In this document: in pieces, positions 20,132 through 28,335 of the stretch | Layout of the letters: the number at the start of each line of letters is the position of its first letter | How positions within the stretch are numbered: position 1 is the first letter of the stretch | Assembly: GCF_000069185.1 (NCBI RefSeq) | Contig: NC_010397.1 | Location: 3,038,001 to 3,102,000 of the forward strand | DNA from: Mycobacteroides abscessus ATCC 19977 | Lineage (GTDB): Bacteria > Actinomycetota > Actinomycetes > Mycobacteriales > Mycobacteriaceae | Direction: 5' to 3' | Length of the DNA: 64,000 nucleotides | Made by a program: the position numbers and the translations under genes | The notes under the pieces: model-generated | The model's database searches: none | What the model was told of the DNA's origin: nothing | The model's input: the letters and a program-made list of their open reading frames with translations, nothing else

Positions 20132-20875
20132 TCAGGCGGGGGGCTCGGACTCGGGCGCCCGATCTTCGGCCTGGTCGGTGTGACGGCGCACGTACCGGAT
20201 CACCAACAGAGTGACCAGGGCGCCGACGGCCGTCAGCGGCCAGCCCATGGCGATCTTGGCGCCACCGAGCCACGCCGTGTTTCCGGCGAGGTACAGCCAC
20301 TCCTGGACAACGAATCTGACAGCGAACAGCACGATCCAGGACACCGTCGCGATGTCGAAGGCGGTCACGATGCGCCGATTGCCGCGCCAGGACATATCGC
20401 CCCCGGTCGCCCAGCTGTACGCATAGCCGACAATCGGGCGGCGGATGATGACCGACACCAAGAACACCGTGCCCCAGAAGAAGTTGGCCCAGATACCAAT
20501 CAGGAAGTAGCCCTTGGCTTCTCCCAACAGGTAAGCGATCAGCGCACTGATCCCGACACTGATGAATCCCGAGACGGCCGGCTGCACCGATTCACGCCGC
20601 ACCAACCGCCAGATCAGCACGAGTGTCGCGGCAACCAGCGCCGAAATGATGGCGGGGATGAGCGAGGAGACACTGACCGCGACCACGAAGACGATCACCG
20701 GGATCGACGAATAGACGATGCCCTGCCAACCCCCAGCCTGGTGCCACATCTCGTGCAGCGGCGAGCTGCCCGGCTCCTCAGGTTTGGTCCCGGGCACGCT
20801 GATTTTCAGATGCGGGCCCTCGTGCGCGTCTAATCCACCCGAGCCGTCGGGCTCGTGCGATGGGGTTTCTGGCAC
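20132..20875 (-). CDS. DUF3159 membrane protein
   Basis: A 247-residue actinobacterial membrane protein of unknown function (Rv2693c equivalent). About 40 hydrophilic N-terminal residues precede five or six predicted helices; a charged tail ends ESEPPA. The loop HEMWHQAGGWQGIVYSSIP just before the first helix is the feature I recognise for the family. The GTG start at 20875 directly abuts the stop codon of the OB-fold gene upstream, so the two are surely one operon. Confidence 0.82.
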   Translation of the reverse strand: MPETPSHEPDGSGGLDAHEGPHLKISVPGTKPEEPGSSPLHEMWHQAGGWQGIVYSSIPVIVFVVAVSVSSLIPAIISALVAATLVLIWRLVRRESVQPAVSGFISVGISALIAYLLGEAKGYFLIGIWANFFWGTVFLVSVIIRRPIVGYAYSWATGGDMSWRGNRRIVTAFDIATVSWIVLFAVRFVVQEWLYLAGNTAWLGGAKIAMGWPLTAVGALVTLLVIRYVRRHTDQAEDRAPESEPPA

Positions 20876-21247
20876 TTAGCGCTGAATTTCGTAGTACGGG
20901 TTGTGAATCACCTTGCCGCCGTTCTCGAGCTTGCCGAGGCGGCCACGCACGAGCAGGGTGCGGCCCGATTCGATGCCCGGGATACGCCGCTGCCCCAGCC
21001 AGACCAGCATCACGGTGTCGGTGCCGTCGAACAGCTCCGCCTTCACGCCGGCCACACAGCCCTTGGAATTGGTTTCGACGGTACGCAGTGTGCCGCACAT
21101 GGTGACTTCTTGGCCGCGTTGACAATCGATGACGCGCTGAGCACCGGTGGCGGCGGCGTCGTCGCCGATTTTCTCGGCGTCTACTTGCTCCAGGTCCTCT
21201 GTCAGTCGACGGGTAAGTCGACGCAGATAACCGCCGGTGGTAGCCAC
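20876..21247 (-). CDS. OB-fold nucleic-acid-binding protein (Rv2694c-like)
   Basis: A small 123-residue protein with a single OB fold. The stretch EVTMCGTLRTVETNSKGC followed by VKAELFDGTDTVMLVWLGQRRIPGI is the classic OB beta-barrel pattern seen in tRNA-binding and RecG-like wedge domains. Binding to nucleic acid is likely from the fold; the partner is unknown. It lies first in the operon with DUF3159, with a 123-base divergent gap to the hydrolase gene. Confidence 0.8.
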   Translation of the reverse strand: MATTGGYLRRLTRRLTEDLEQVDAEKIGDDAAATGAQRVIDCQRGQEVTMCGTLRTVETNSKGCVAGVKAELFDGTDTVMLVWLGQRRIPGIESGRTLLVRGRLGKLENGGKVIHNPYYEIQR

Positions 21248-21370
21248 TTCCAGTCCTGGCCTCTCAACATGCGCAATCGGTTGATCTGTGCATCCGCCAC
21301 GGTAGACCTTCGCGCGCCGCGATGCCAGGCGACCCCCTGGGTGTTCCGCACACCGGGCAAAATCAGGTGC

Positions 21371-22102
21371 GTGACGTCCATCAATGCCCTCCGCGCGGGC
21401 GGCTCATCGCCGAAACTTGGTGGCCACAGGGCTGTTCTCATGCCGGGCACCGGCTCCGACGACGACTTCATCAATCGGGCCTTCGGCCCCGCCCTCACGC
21501 AGGTGGGGGCGACCCTGATCGCGGTACGCCCGGAGCCCGATGACCTGGTCAATGGGTATCGGCGGGCGCTGAATCAAGCTGCTCAGCTGGGACCCATCGT
21601 GGTCGGCGGGGTCTCCATCGGTACCGCAGTCGCCCTGACGTGGGCGTTGCAGAACCCGGAGGCGACGGTGGCAGTGTTGGCGGCGATGCCCGCGTGGACC
21701 GGGGCGCCGGAAAACTCGCCGGCTTCCGTGTCGGCACGGGTTACCGCCGAATCTTTGCGCTCCGACGGGCTGGCCGCGGTGACCGCGGCGATGCAGGCCA
21801 GCAGCCCCGCGTGGCTTGCCGCCGAGCTGACGCGCTCATGGGCCGTGCAGTGGCCGGGCCTGCCCCACGCAATGGAAGAGGTGTCGGCATTCGTGAACCC
21901 GTCGGCCGCCGAGATCCGCGCGCTGAGCGTGCCGATGGCCGTGGCAGCAGCCACCGATGACCCGATCCATCCGCTGGAGGTCGGCCGCGACTGGGCGGCC
22001 TGGGCCCCACGGGCGGCGCTGCGTACCTTCACGCTGGATCAGCTCGGCGCAGACCCGGCCTGTCTGGGACGGGCGTGTATCGCAGCACTGGCCGATATCT
22101 GA
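21371..22102 (+). CDS. Alpha/beta-hydrolase fold protein (Rv2695-like)
   Basis: A 243-residue protein from the GTG at 21371, which gives the conserved N-terminus VTSINALRAGGS and is followed by LMPGTGSDDDFINRAF. GGVSIGTAVAL resembles a nucleophile elbow (GxSxG), and a late acidic region (AATDDPIHPLEVG) fits the Asp loop, so a serine hydrolase is possible. The usual late catalytic histidine is not obvious, and activity is uncertain. The long in-frame extension upstream overlaps the divergent OB-fold gene and is not real. Confidence 0.75.
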   Translation: MTSINALRAGGSSPKLGGHRAVLMPGTGSDDDFINRAFGPALTQVGATLIAVRPEPDDLVNGYRRALNQAAQLGPIVVGGVSIGTAVALTWALQNPEATVAVLAAMPAWTGAPENSPASVSARVTAESLRSDGLAAVTAAMQASSPAWLAAELTRSWAVQWPGLPHAMEEVSAFVNPSAAEIRALSVPMAVAAATDDPIHPLEVGRDWAAWAPRAALRTFTLDQLGADPACLGRACIAALADI

Positions 22103-22103
22103 G

Positions 22104-22982
22104 TCACCGTCCGCGGGCCGCCGGATCGGCGGTGGCTTCGATCTTGAGCACCAGGCCTTCGCGCACCGTGAGGGTAACCACCGCGAAGAGCCTGCGCTGG
22201 GTGAAGGCCAGCAGCACCGGCTGCCCGAAGGGGCCGCCCACCAGGGTGGCGCCGGGACCCAGGTAGACGAGCAGGTTGGTGGCGACATCGGTGCGCCCGC
22301 GATTCACCTGCGGCGGCGGGGCGGGATCTCCGAGGATGGTGCCCACCCCCCAGACCCCGGGATCTAGTACCGCCATCAACCCGGTCAGATCGCCTTGGGC
22401 ACATGCGGTGACGAATTTTTCGATCAGCTGCTGATGCTCGGCGCCGGTGACATCGGTGGAGCGTGCCGCGGACTGCTGGAATCGGGTCCGGGCTCGGCGG
22501 GCGAGCTGGCGGCAGGTTCCCACCGGGCGGCCCACCGTCGACGCGATCTCCTCGAACGGCACTGCGAACACGTCATGTAGGACGAACGCCACCCGCTCAC
22601 CGGGGCTCAGCGAGCGCAACACCTCCAACAGGGCACCGCGTACCTCATCATCCAACGTAACCCGATCCGCCGGATCGGTAACCGCCGGAACATGCAGCGG
22701 GGCAGCGGATTCCACCACGGATGCGACCCCTGTCCGCTCACGGCGCATACGCGCCGAACGCAGCTGATCCAGGCACAACCGGCCCACCACCACCGACAAC
22801 CAGGCACGTGGCTCGTCAATCTCCGTCTCCTCAGCCCGGGCCAGCCGCACAAATGCCTCCTGGACCGCGTCCTCGGCGTCGCCGATATCGCCGAGCATCT
22901 GATAGGCCAGGTTCACCAGGTACGGGTAATGCTCGCGCCAAGCCGCGGTCACCAGCGCGTCGTGGGTGGACGAGGAGCTCAT
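22104..22982 (-). CDS. ECF41-type RNA polymerase sigma factor with SnoaL-like C-terminus
   Basis: A 292-residue extracytoplasmic-function sigma factor. Residues about 15-85 are sigma-2 (WLSVVVGRLCLDQLRSAR at its end), and about 118-170 sigma-4 (LSPGERVAFVLHDVF, then the helix-turn-helix FEEIASTVGRPVGTCRQLARRAR). Residues about 180-292 form the SnoaL-like domain that replaces an anti-sigma factor in ECF41 proteins and tunes activity. ECF41 genes usually lie beside carboxymuconolactone decarboxylase, oxidoreductase or epimerase genes, and here an NmrA-like gene is divergent. The ATG is 6 bases after a CGTCGT -10 element, so its transcript is probably leaderless and autoregulated. Confidence 0.9.
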   Translation of the reverse strand: MSSSSTHDALVTAAWREHYPYLVNLAYQMLGDIGDAEDAVQEAFVRLARAEETEIDEPRAWLSVVVGRLCLDQLRSARMRRERTGVASVVESAAPLHVPAVTDPADRVTLDDEVRGALLEVLRSLSPGERVAFVLHDVFAVPFEEIASTVGRPVGTCRQLARRARTRFQQSAARSTDVTGAEHQQLIEKFVTACAQGDLTGLMAVLDPGVWGVGTILGDPAPPPQVNRGRTDVATNLLVYLGPGATLVGGPFGQPVLLAFTQRRLFAVVTLTVREGLVLKIEATADPAARGR

Positions 22983-22988
22983 GTCATT

Positions 22989-23016
22989 ACGACGATTCCG
23001 TGACCCCGAAAGTTAC
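22989..23016 (-). promoter_or_regulatory. ECF41-type promoter of the sigma factor gene
   Basis: Reading on the minus strand: GTAACT (-35, 23016-23011), a 16-base spacer, CGTCGT (-10, 22994-22989), then 6 bases to the ATG. ECF41/SigJ promoters are known to have a GTCACA-like -35, a 16-base gap and CGTC. This is one half of a mirror-image pair with the promoter at 23028-23055. Confidence 0.7.
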
Positions 23017-23027
23017 CGGTCCCGCCA

Positions 23028-23055
23028 GTAACTTTTCGGGCCCGCGCCCCGTCGT
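23028..23055 (+). promoter_or_regulatory. ECF41-type promoter of the NmrA-like gene
   Basis: GTAACT at 23028-23033, a 16-base spacer, CGTCGT at 23050-23055. Both hexamers and the spacing are identical to the opposing promoter of the sigma gene. The two -35 elements form an inverted repeat separated by 11 bases. The predicted start of transcription falls near 23062. Confidence 0.7.
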
Positions 23056-23118
23056 ATTCGCGTGGGCCAAAGACCCAGCTGGACACCATCTCGAACCTCC
23101 CGAATTGGAGTACCCGTC

Positions 23119-23979
23119 ATGACAATTCTCGTCACCGGCGCTACAGGCAATGTGGGCCGTCCTCTTGTCGATCTACTGGTCGCGGCGGGGGCCGACGTCC
23201 GCGCGGTCACCCAGCATCCAGAACGCGCGAGCTTTCCACCACAGGTCGCCACCGTCGCGTCGGCCCGTGCTGGGCTGGACGGAGTCACGGCAGTTTTCCT
23301 GAATTCGCGCGCACTGGGAGAAGATCTCGACAGGTTCGTGAATCAATCCGCGCGGGAAGGAGTTACCCGCCTCGTCGCGCTCTCCGCCATCAACTGCGAC
23401 GACGACTTCTCGCGCCAGCCATCCCGGTTCCGTGGCGACCGGAACAAAGAAGTAGAGCAGTACGCCGCCGGCTCCGGGCTTCAGTGGGTGAGTCTGCGTC
23501 CGACGGTCTTCGCCTCCAACTTCCTGGGCATGTGGGGCACGCAGCTCCAGGCAGGCGATGTGGTCCGCGGACCGCACGCGGCGGCGTCGGCAGCCCCGAT
23601 CGCCGACAGCGACATCTCCGAGGTCGCGGCGCGGGCCCTGCTCACCGACGAACTCCTCGGCCAGCGCATCCCGCTGACCGGCCCGCAGGCTTTCACCAAC
23701 GCCGGCCTGGTCGCAGTGCTCGGCGACGTCCTGGGCAGGCCACTGGAATACCAACAGGTCTCCGACGATCTCGTGCGCCAGCGCTTCGGCCGCCTGGGGT
23801 TTCCCGCCGGATTCGCCGACGCGTATCTGGCGATGCAGGCGGCCACCGTGACCGAGCCCGCCATCGTCACCCATGACGTAGACCGAATACTCGGACGCCC
23901 TGCCGAGACGTTCGCGTCCTGGGCCAACAGATTCCGGACCCGATTCGCCCCCGCAGAGTTCGCGGCGCAGAAGGGATGA
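23119..23979 (+). CDS. NmrA-like NAD(P)-binding protein (atypical SDR)
   Basis: A 286-residue NmrA/epimerase-type protein beginning MTILVTGATGNVGRPLVDLL, with the glycine-rich TGATGNVG NAD(P) motif and the NmrA-like spread of short conserved blocks (LVALSAINCDDD, GLQWVSLRPTVFASNFL). The substrate is unknown; relatives reduce quinones or act as redox sensors. The ATG at 23119 has GGAG 8 bases upstream. An in-frame GTG at 23062 lies 6 bases after the ECF41-type -10 and could give a leaderless form with 19 extra residues. This is the expected ECF41 partner gene and overlaps the next gene by 4 bases. Confidence 0.85.
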   Translation: MTILVTGATGNVGRPLVDLLVAAGADVRAVTQHPERASFPPQVATVASARAGLDGVTAVFLNSRALGEDLDRFVNQSAREGVTRLVALSAINCDDDFSRQPSRFRGDRNKEVEQYAAGSGLQWVSLRPTVFASNFLGMWGTQLQAGDVVRGPHAAASAAPIADSDISEVAARALLTDELLGQRIPLTGPQAFTNAGLVAVLGDVLGRPLEYQQVSDDLVRQRFGRLGFPAGFADAYLAMQAATVTEPAIVTHDVDRILGRPAETFASWANRFRTRFAPAEFAAQKG

Positions 23980-24425
23980 CGACCGTGACCAACACACAAC
24001 CACCACGGTGGCTCAAGCCAATGAACAAAGTGGTGCGCGCCTTTCATCGCCTCGGCGTCTCCACCGGCCCGGCCATGGTGCTGACCGTCCCCGGCCGAAA
24101 GACCGGTCAACCTCGTCCCACACCGATCACACCCTTCGAGGTGGACGGTCAGCTGTTCGCGGTCGGCGGCTATCCCGGCTCGGATTGGGCCCGCAATGCC
24201 GCCGCGGCCGGTTCCGGAACGCTCACCAAAGGCAACAAGGTCCGGCATATCAGGATCGTCACCGTGCCGCCCCACGTGGCGCGACGAGTGCTTCGCGAGT
24301 TCGCCCTGCAAGTCCCCGTGGGCGTGCGGTTCGCCAAGAGCGCGGGACTTGTTCGGCAGGGCACTCCCGATGAGTTCGAAGGCCTGGCCGGCACGCTATC
24401 GGTATTCCGGTTCGATCCGGACTAG
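23976..24425 (+). CDS. Ddn-type deazaflavin (F420)-dependent nitroreductase family protein
   Basis: A 149-residue split-barrel protein of the nitroreductase/deazaflavin-dependent family, which in mycobacteria uses reduced F420 to reduce quinones and other substrates. Visible family features are the N-terminal amphipathic stretch (PPRWLKPMNKVVRAFHRLG), LTVPGRKTGQPRPTPITPF, and GGYPGSDWARNAAAAG. It overlaps the NmrA-like gene by ATGA, so both are likely under the ECF41-type promoter, and it meets DUF3710 tail to tail. Confidence 0.85.
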   Translation: MTTVTNTQPPRWLKPMNKVVRAFHRLGVSTGPAMVLTVPGRKTGQPRPTPITPFEVDGQLFAVGGYPGSDWARNAAAAGSGTLTKGNKVRHIRIVTVPPHVARRVLREFALQVPVGVRFAKSAGLVRQGTPDEFEGLAGTLSVFRFDPD

Positions 24426-24432
24426 GCGGGAT

Positions 24433-25170
24433 CTACCCGCCGGTGATGGTGGAACGCAGCTGCTGCATGGCCGACCCGGCGACGCTGCGTCGCGCCGCGG
24501 GCGTCGGGTCGTCCTGCGGAGCCGGTTCCTGCGCGGGAGCCTCTGCTTCTGCCTGGGCCATCGCCTGCGCCTGCGCCTGTTGCAGCTGCTCCAGCATGGG
24601 CTCGGGCAGCACAACCGGCAACGGGGTGCGCACCGGATAGGGGCTGTCATCACGCCGGACCACCGTGTCGGCCACGGCCTCGCGCGCCTCGTCGGCCAGG
24701 GCGTCGAAGGTCTCCGCGGGGCCCTGCAGCACGCAGCGGATCATCCAGCGATAGCCGTCGACTCCGATGAAGCGTACGGAGCCGCCCTGGGCGGCGCCCA
24801 CGACCTCGCGGCCCCACGGACCGTCGGCGATAGAGACCTCGGCCGCCTCCTTGCGCAGCGACTCGGCCAGCTCACCGGCGATCTCGCGCCACAAACCGGC
24901 CGACTTCGGTGCGGCATAGGCAGCCACCGAGTAGCGCCCGTTGGGCGTGAGCACGAAAACCGCACCGGGCGCACCCGCCGCGGTCAGCTCGACCTGAATC
25001 TGTCCGGTTTCAGGAACCGGAATGAGCACCGATCCCAGGTCCAAGCGTCCGACCCCGGCGTCCTCCGGACTATCGAAATCCTCGATTTCGTATGGGCCGT
25101 CGAATGTTTCGCCCGAAGCATCGGCCGTGTCATCCAGGTCGTTGAGACCACCACTGCGGTGTAAAGCCAT
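24433..25170 (-). CDS. DUF3710 family protein
   Basis: A conserved actinobacterial protein of 245 residues (Rv2696c equivalent), function unknown. An acidic N-terminal segment is followed by a compact mixed alpha/beta domain (about 40-190) and a tail rich in Ala, Gln and Pro that is probably unstructured. The ATG overlaps the dut stop codon in TGATG (a GTG one codon earlier is possible), showing tight coupling to dut. Confidence 0.8.
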   Translation of the reverse strand: MALHRSGGLNDLDDTADASGETFDGPYEIEDFDSPEDAGVGRLDLGSVLIPVPETGQIQVELTAAGAPGAVFVLTPNGRYSVAAYAAPKSAGLWREIAGELAESLRKEAAEVSIADGPWGREVVGAAQGGSVRFIGVDGYRWMIRCVLQGPAETFDALADEAREAVADTVVRRDDSPYPVRTPLPVVLPEPMLEQLQQAQAQAMAQAEAEAPAQEPAPQDDPTPAARRSVAGSAMQQLRSTITGG

Positions 25171-25640
25171 CACAAACTCGCATGTCCGCCGCTGGACCCG
25201 TATCCACCCGCACCGCGCGTGGTCACGGCCAGACCGGCCTCGTCAAATGAATCCACCTCAACCAGTTCGGGCAACTCAACCTGCTGAACCAGCAGCTGCG
25301 CGATCCGGTCGCCACGAGCAATGACGATCGGGACCTCCGAATCCAGGTTAATCAGGTTGACCTTCACCTCGCCACGATATCCGGCATCAATTGTTCCGGG
25401 GCTGTTGACGATCGAAAGACCCACGCGTGCAGCCAGACCCGAGCGCGGGTGCACCAAGCCGACCATCCCCGACGGGATGGCTACGGCGATACCGGTGCCC
25501 ACCAGTGTCCGGCGGCCGGGCTCGATCACCACGTCCTCGGCGCTGTAGAGATCAACCCCCGCGTCGTCGGCATGTGCACGGGAAGGCAGGGGAAGCTCTC
25601 GATCGAGGCGAACAATCGCCAATCTCGTAGGTGTGGGCAC
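25170..25640 (-). CDS. dut: Deoxyuridine 5'-triphosphate nucleotidohydrolase (dUTPase)
   Basis: Hydrolyses dUTP to dUMP and pyrophosphate, which keeps uracil out of DNA and feeds dTMP synthesis. The 156-residue trimeric-type dUTPase shows motif 1 ([14 protein letters not shown]), motif 2 ([12 protein letters not shown]), motif 3 ([16 protein letters not shown]), motif 4 ([11 protein letters not shown]) and the glycine-rich motif 5 ([12 protein letters not shown]). The GTG at 25640 is chosen because it fits mycobacterial Dut and lies 8 bases after TAGTCT on the minus strand. The DUF3093 gene starts only 25 bases away in the other direction. Confidence 0.95.
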   Translation of the reverse strand: MPTPTRLAIVRLDRELPLPSRAHADDAGVDLYSAEDVVIEPGRRTLVGTGIAVAIPSGMVGLVHPRSGLAARVGLSIVNSPGTIDAGYRGEVKVNLINLDSEVPIVIARGDRIAQLLVQQVELPELVEVDSFDEAGLAVTTRGAGGYGSSGGHASL

Positions 25641-25648
25641 GATCGCCC

Positions 25649-25658
25649 AGACTACCCT
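25649..25658. promoter_or_regulatory. Overlapping divergent -10 elements for dut and DUF3093
   Basis: TAGTCT on the minus strand (25654-25649) lies 8 bases before the dut GTG. TACCCT on the plus strand (25653-25658) lies 7 bases before the GTG at 25666. The two hexamers share two bases, so polymerase can open only one at a time. Confidence 0.5.
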
Positions 25659-25665
25659 TGGCCGC

Positions 25666-26145
25666 GTGATGGCATCTCCCAGCAACACGACCGATATCCG
25701 CTATCTCGAGCGGTTGTGGGTTCCATGGTGGTGGGCGCTGCCCGGCTTCGGCGCGGCAACACTCCTTGGCCTGGAGGTCAACCAGGGCCTGCGGCAGCTG
25801 CCCAGCTGGGTGCCGTACCCGATCCTGTTCGCGATCGTGGCAGGAGTCTTGTTGTGGTTCAGCCGGATCCGCGTGGAGGTCGCCGCCGGACCGGACGGCA
25901 CCCCGGAGCTGCGGGCCGGATCGGCACATCTTCCGGTGAGCGTGATCGCCAAGTCGGCGGCGATCCCCGCCACCGCCAAAAGCGCCGCACTGGGCCGGCA
26001 GCTCGACCCGGCGGCCTTCGTCGTGCACCGGGCATGGATCGGCCCGATGGTGCTGGTGGTCCTAAACGATGCCGACGACCCCACGCCCTACTGGCTGGTG
26101 AGCAGCCGCCACCCCGATCGACTGCTGGCTGCCCTGCGTAGCTAG
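25666..26145 (+). CDS. DUF3093 membrane protein
   Basis: A 159-residue actinobacterial protein with two close N-terminal membrane helices (about residues 18-65) and a cytosolic or peripheral beta-rich domain after them (Rv2698 equivalent; function unknown). [16 protein letters not shown] and the final [12 protein letters not shown] are recognisable family stretches. The start is a GTG directly followed by ATG; the GTG fits a leaderless transcript 7 bases after TACCCT. Genes with this fold commonly lie beside dut in actinobacteria, as here. Confidence 0.8.
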   Translation: MMASPSNTTDIRYLERLWVPWWWALPGFGAATLLGLEVNQGLRQLPSWVPYPILFAIVAGVLLWFSRIRVEVAAGPDGTPELRAGSAHLPVSVIAKSAAIPATAKSAALGRQLDPAAFVVHRAWIGPMVLVVLNDADDPTPYWLVSSRHPDRLLAALRS

Positions 26146-26187
26146 TCCGTGGCTGGCCGACGGCCGGGCCGTGACTAGCGCAGACTC

Positions 26188-26490
26188 TCAGGCCGCGCAG
26201 TCGGTGCAGATCAGCTGGCCATTCTTCTCACTGGCCAGCCGGCTGCGGTGATGCACCAGGAAGCAGCTCGAACAGGTGAACTCGTCGGCCTGCTTCGGGA
26301 TAACCCGCACCGAAAGTTCCTCGCCGGACAGGTCGGCACCTGGTAGCTCGAACGATTCGGCGGTTTCCGCCTCATCGACATCGACCACCGCCGACTGTGC
26401 TTCGTTACGACGAGCCTTGAGCTCCTCTAACGAGTCCTCTGACACATCGTCGGCGTCGGATCGCCTCGGAGCGTCGTAGTCGGTAGCCAT
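26188..26490 (-). CDS. DUF4193 zinc-ribbon-like protein
   Basis: A 100-residue acidic protein (Rv2699c equivalent). The first 60 residues are charged and helical; the last 35 carry CSSC and CTDC pairs separated by HHRSRLASEKNGQLI, a treble-clef or zinc-ribbon arrangement. Universal in mycobacteria; role unknown, though size and zinc motif suggest binding to RNA polymerase or nucleic acid. AAGGGGA lies 8 bases before the ATG. It diverges from cei, with a CRP-type site in the 200-base gap. Confidence 0.85.
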   Translation of the reverse strand: MATDYDAPRRSDADDVSEDSLEELKARRNEAQSAVVDVDEAETAESFELPGADLSGEELSVRVIPKQADEFTCSSCFLVHHRSRLASEKNGQLICTDCAA

Positions 26491-26608
26491 GCGTCCATCC
26501 CCTTATCAACATCTCGTCATCAAGCTTCTGCATAGGCGCAGCAAGGCTTTGTACCAGGCTGAAACGGACACCACCAACTATTAGTGCCCGGATAGCCCGG
26601 GTTCTTTG

Positions 26609-26624
26609 TGTGATTTACATCACA
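26609..26624. promoter_or_regulatory. CRP-type operator between DUF4193 and cei
   Basis: TGTGA at 26609-26613 and TCACA at 26620-26624 form the canonical TGTGA-N6-TCACA palindrome, extended to GTGTGAT/ATCACAC. It is centred about 75 bases upstream of the predicted cei start of transcription, a position suited to activation by a CRP-family regulator. Confidence 0.7.
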
Positions 26625-26691
26625 CGGTAGTGGACGCACCGTCTACTTCGCCGTCTGTCGCCGGGAAGTCCGCTGGCCTAGAGTGCCATCC

Positions 26692-27339
26692 GTGGTCGCA
26701 GACATCACCGAGGGCACCTCGGTCGACAAGGACGGACGCCCGTTCCGACGCCGGAACTATTTGCCAGCACTCATCCTCGGCATCGCGTTGCTGGCCGTCA
26801 CGGTCTTCGTCTGGGCCTCGGCACTGACCCGCGAAGCGCCGGTCAAGGAGGCAACCGCGTGCAATCCGCCCGCGGCGCAGACCGAACCCGGCTCCGGAAC
26901 CATCGGCAAGCCGGTGTCGCGTTCGTCGCTGACGGGAACCAGCGCCGCGACGCTCAACGACGTGAGAGTCCGCGTGCTCAATGCCAACGGCCAGGCCGGT
27001 CAGGCCGGCGAGGTGTCCGCATCGCTGCGCGATCTGGGCTTTCCCGCGCCAACCGCCGATAACGACCCCTTCTACCCCAGTGGATCCCGCCTGAACTGCG
27101 TGGGGCAGATCCGATTCGGTGAATCCGGATACGCCAACGCGCTGACATTGTCGCTGGTGGCCCCGTGCGTCGAGTTCGTGGAGGACACGCGGTCCGACGA
27201 CTCGGTGGATCTGGCACTCGGCAGTGAGTTCACCGAACTCGCGTCCGGTAATGCCGTCACCTCGGCACTGAACAGCCTCAAACCCGGTAGCCAGGCCAAC
27301 TCGGATCTGATCAGCCGGGCGCGGCAGAGCACCTGCTAG
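26692..27339 (+). CDS. cei: Cell envelope integrity protein Cei
   Basis: A 215-residue envelope protein (Rv2700 equivalent) needed for envelope stability in M. tuberculosis. A short cytosolic N-terminus is followed by one helix (about 25-46) and an extracytoplasmic LytR C-terminal (LytR_C) domain (about 85-180) that starts VRVRVLNANGQAGQAGEVSASL. The GTG at 26692 lies 7 bases after TAGAGT, indicating a leaderless transcript; a GTG three codons earlier overlaps that hexamer. Four cysteines in the outer part may form disulfides. It meets suhB tail to tail with a 4-base overlap. Confidence 0.88.
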   Translation: MVADITEGTSVDKDGRPFRRRNYLPALILGIALLAVTVFVWASALTREAPVKEATACNPPAAQTEPGSGTIGKPVSRSSLTGTSAATLNDVRVRVLNANGQAGQAGEVSASLRDLGFPAPTADNDPFYPSGSRLNCVGQIRFGESGYANALTLSLVAPCVEFVEDTRSDDSVDLALGSEFTELASGNAVTSALNSLKPGSQANSDLISRARQSTC

Positions 27340-28196
27340 CCGGGTATCGGTGCCGTCGCACCGATATCGGCCAACAACTGACCGAATTCACCGGCGATTC
27401 CGGGTGCCGTGGCCGCGATCAGCGCACCCGCGGCGCTGCGCGTGTCCGGGCCGGGCAGGATCACCACCGCGCCGGCCTCGCGCGCGATGAGCGCACCCGC
27501 GGCCCAGTCCCATGGCCCCAGACCATGTTCGTACTGGGCGTCGACACGCCCCTCCGCCACTGCACACAGATCCAGCGCGGCCGACCCGATCCTCCGGACG
27601 TCGCGCACCCGTGGCAGCAGCTGGGCCACCAGGTGCGCCTGGCGTTCCCGCCGCACCGTCGAGTACGCGAATCCCGTGGCCACCAAGGCGAGCCGGGTTT
27701 CCCGGACCGGATTGCACGCCAGCGGACGCTGCAGACCGTTCGCCTCGCGGACCGTCGCACCGGCACCTGAGGCCGCCGAGAAGACACGATCGGCCACCAC
27801 GTCGGCTACCGCACCGGCCACGGTCACCCCGCCCACCTGAGCGGCCACAGAGACCGCGTACGCCGGAATTCCGTAGACGAAATTGACGGTGCCGTCGATC
27901 GGATCGATCACCCAACGCACACCGGACGGTTGTCCGGAGCGGCCGGACAACGAGCCGCCCGCACTCTCCCCGTCTTCCTCACCCAGGATCGCGTCGTCGG
28001 GCCGAAGCGAGGCCAGCCGGCGGCGCAGCAGCCGTTCACAATCGGTGTCCACGAGGGTCACCGGATCTGTCTCGGAACTCTTGGTGCGCACGGACGCCGT
28101 CCAATCGACGGTGCCACGTCGATGCCGCACAAATTCGGCGGCCTCGGAGGCCAGCCGCACCGCCACCGAACGCAACGCTCCCGCTTCGATTCCCAC
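27336..28196 (-). CDS. suhB: Inositol-1-monophosphatase SuhB
   Basis: Hydrolyses inositol-1-phosphate to inositol, feeding phosphatidylinositol and mycothiol synthesis. The 286-residue protein has the metal-binding motifs of the family: ILGEEDGE, the WVIDPIDGTVNFVYG block, and GLGPWDWAAGALI near the C-terminus. It corresponds to Rv2701c in both sequence and position, between cei and ppgK. It is transcribed away from ppgK, with about 140 bases between the two starts. Confidence 0.93.
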   Translation of the reverse strand: MGIEAGALRSVAVRLASEAAEFVRHRRGTVDWTASVRTKSSETDPVTLVDTDCERLLRRRLASLRPDDAILGEEDGESAGGSLSGRSGQPSGVRWVIDPIDGTVNFVYGIPAYAVSVAAQVGGVTVAGAVADVVADRVFSAASGAGATVREANGLQRPLACNPVRETRLALVATGFAYSTVRRERQAHLVAQLLPRVRDVRRIGSAALDLCAVAEGRVDAQYEHGLGPWDWAAGALIAREAGAVVILPGPDTRSAAGALIAATAPGIAGEFGQLLADIGATAPIPG

Positions 28197-28335
28197 GCGT
28201 CTATCGCAGCACAGCCGACAGCGACACGCGCGGCGTCCCGACGGGCATTAGGGTGTCATTCGCATTCAGTGTGTTCCGGCTGTGTTCGCTGCCCGCGTGT
28301 GCCAGCCGCGTAGATCCAGGACCAAGGGAGCGCCG

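Noticed and set aside
20855..21370. N-terminal extension of the Rv2695-like hydrolase
   Set aside because: The in-frame extension overlaps the OB-fold gene on the other strand and has no hydrolase-like sequence; the GTG at 21371 restores the family start.
23062..23118. GTG at 23062 as start of the NmrA-like gene
   Set aside because: Not used as the main start because the NAD(P) motif follows the ATG at 23119, which has a ribosome site. It is kept as an alternative because of its position 6 bases after the ECF41-type -10.
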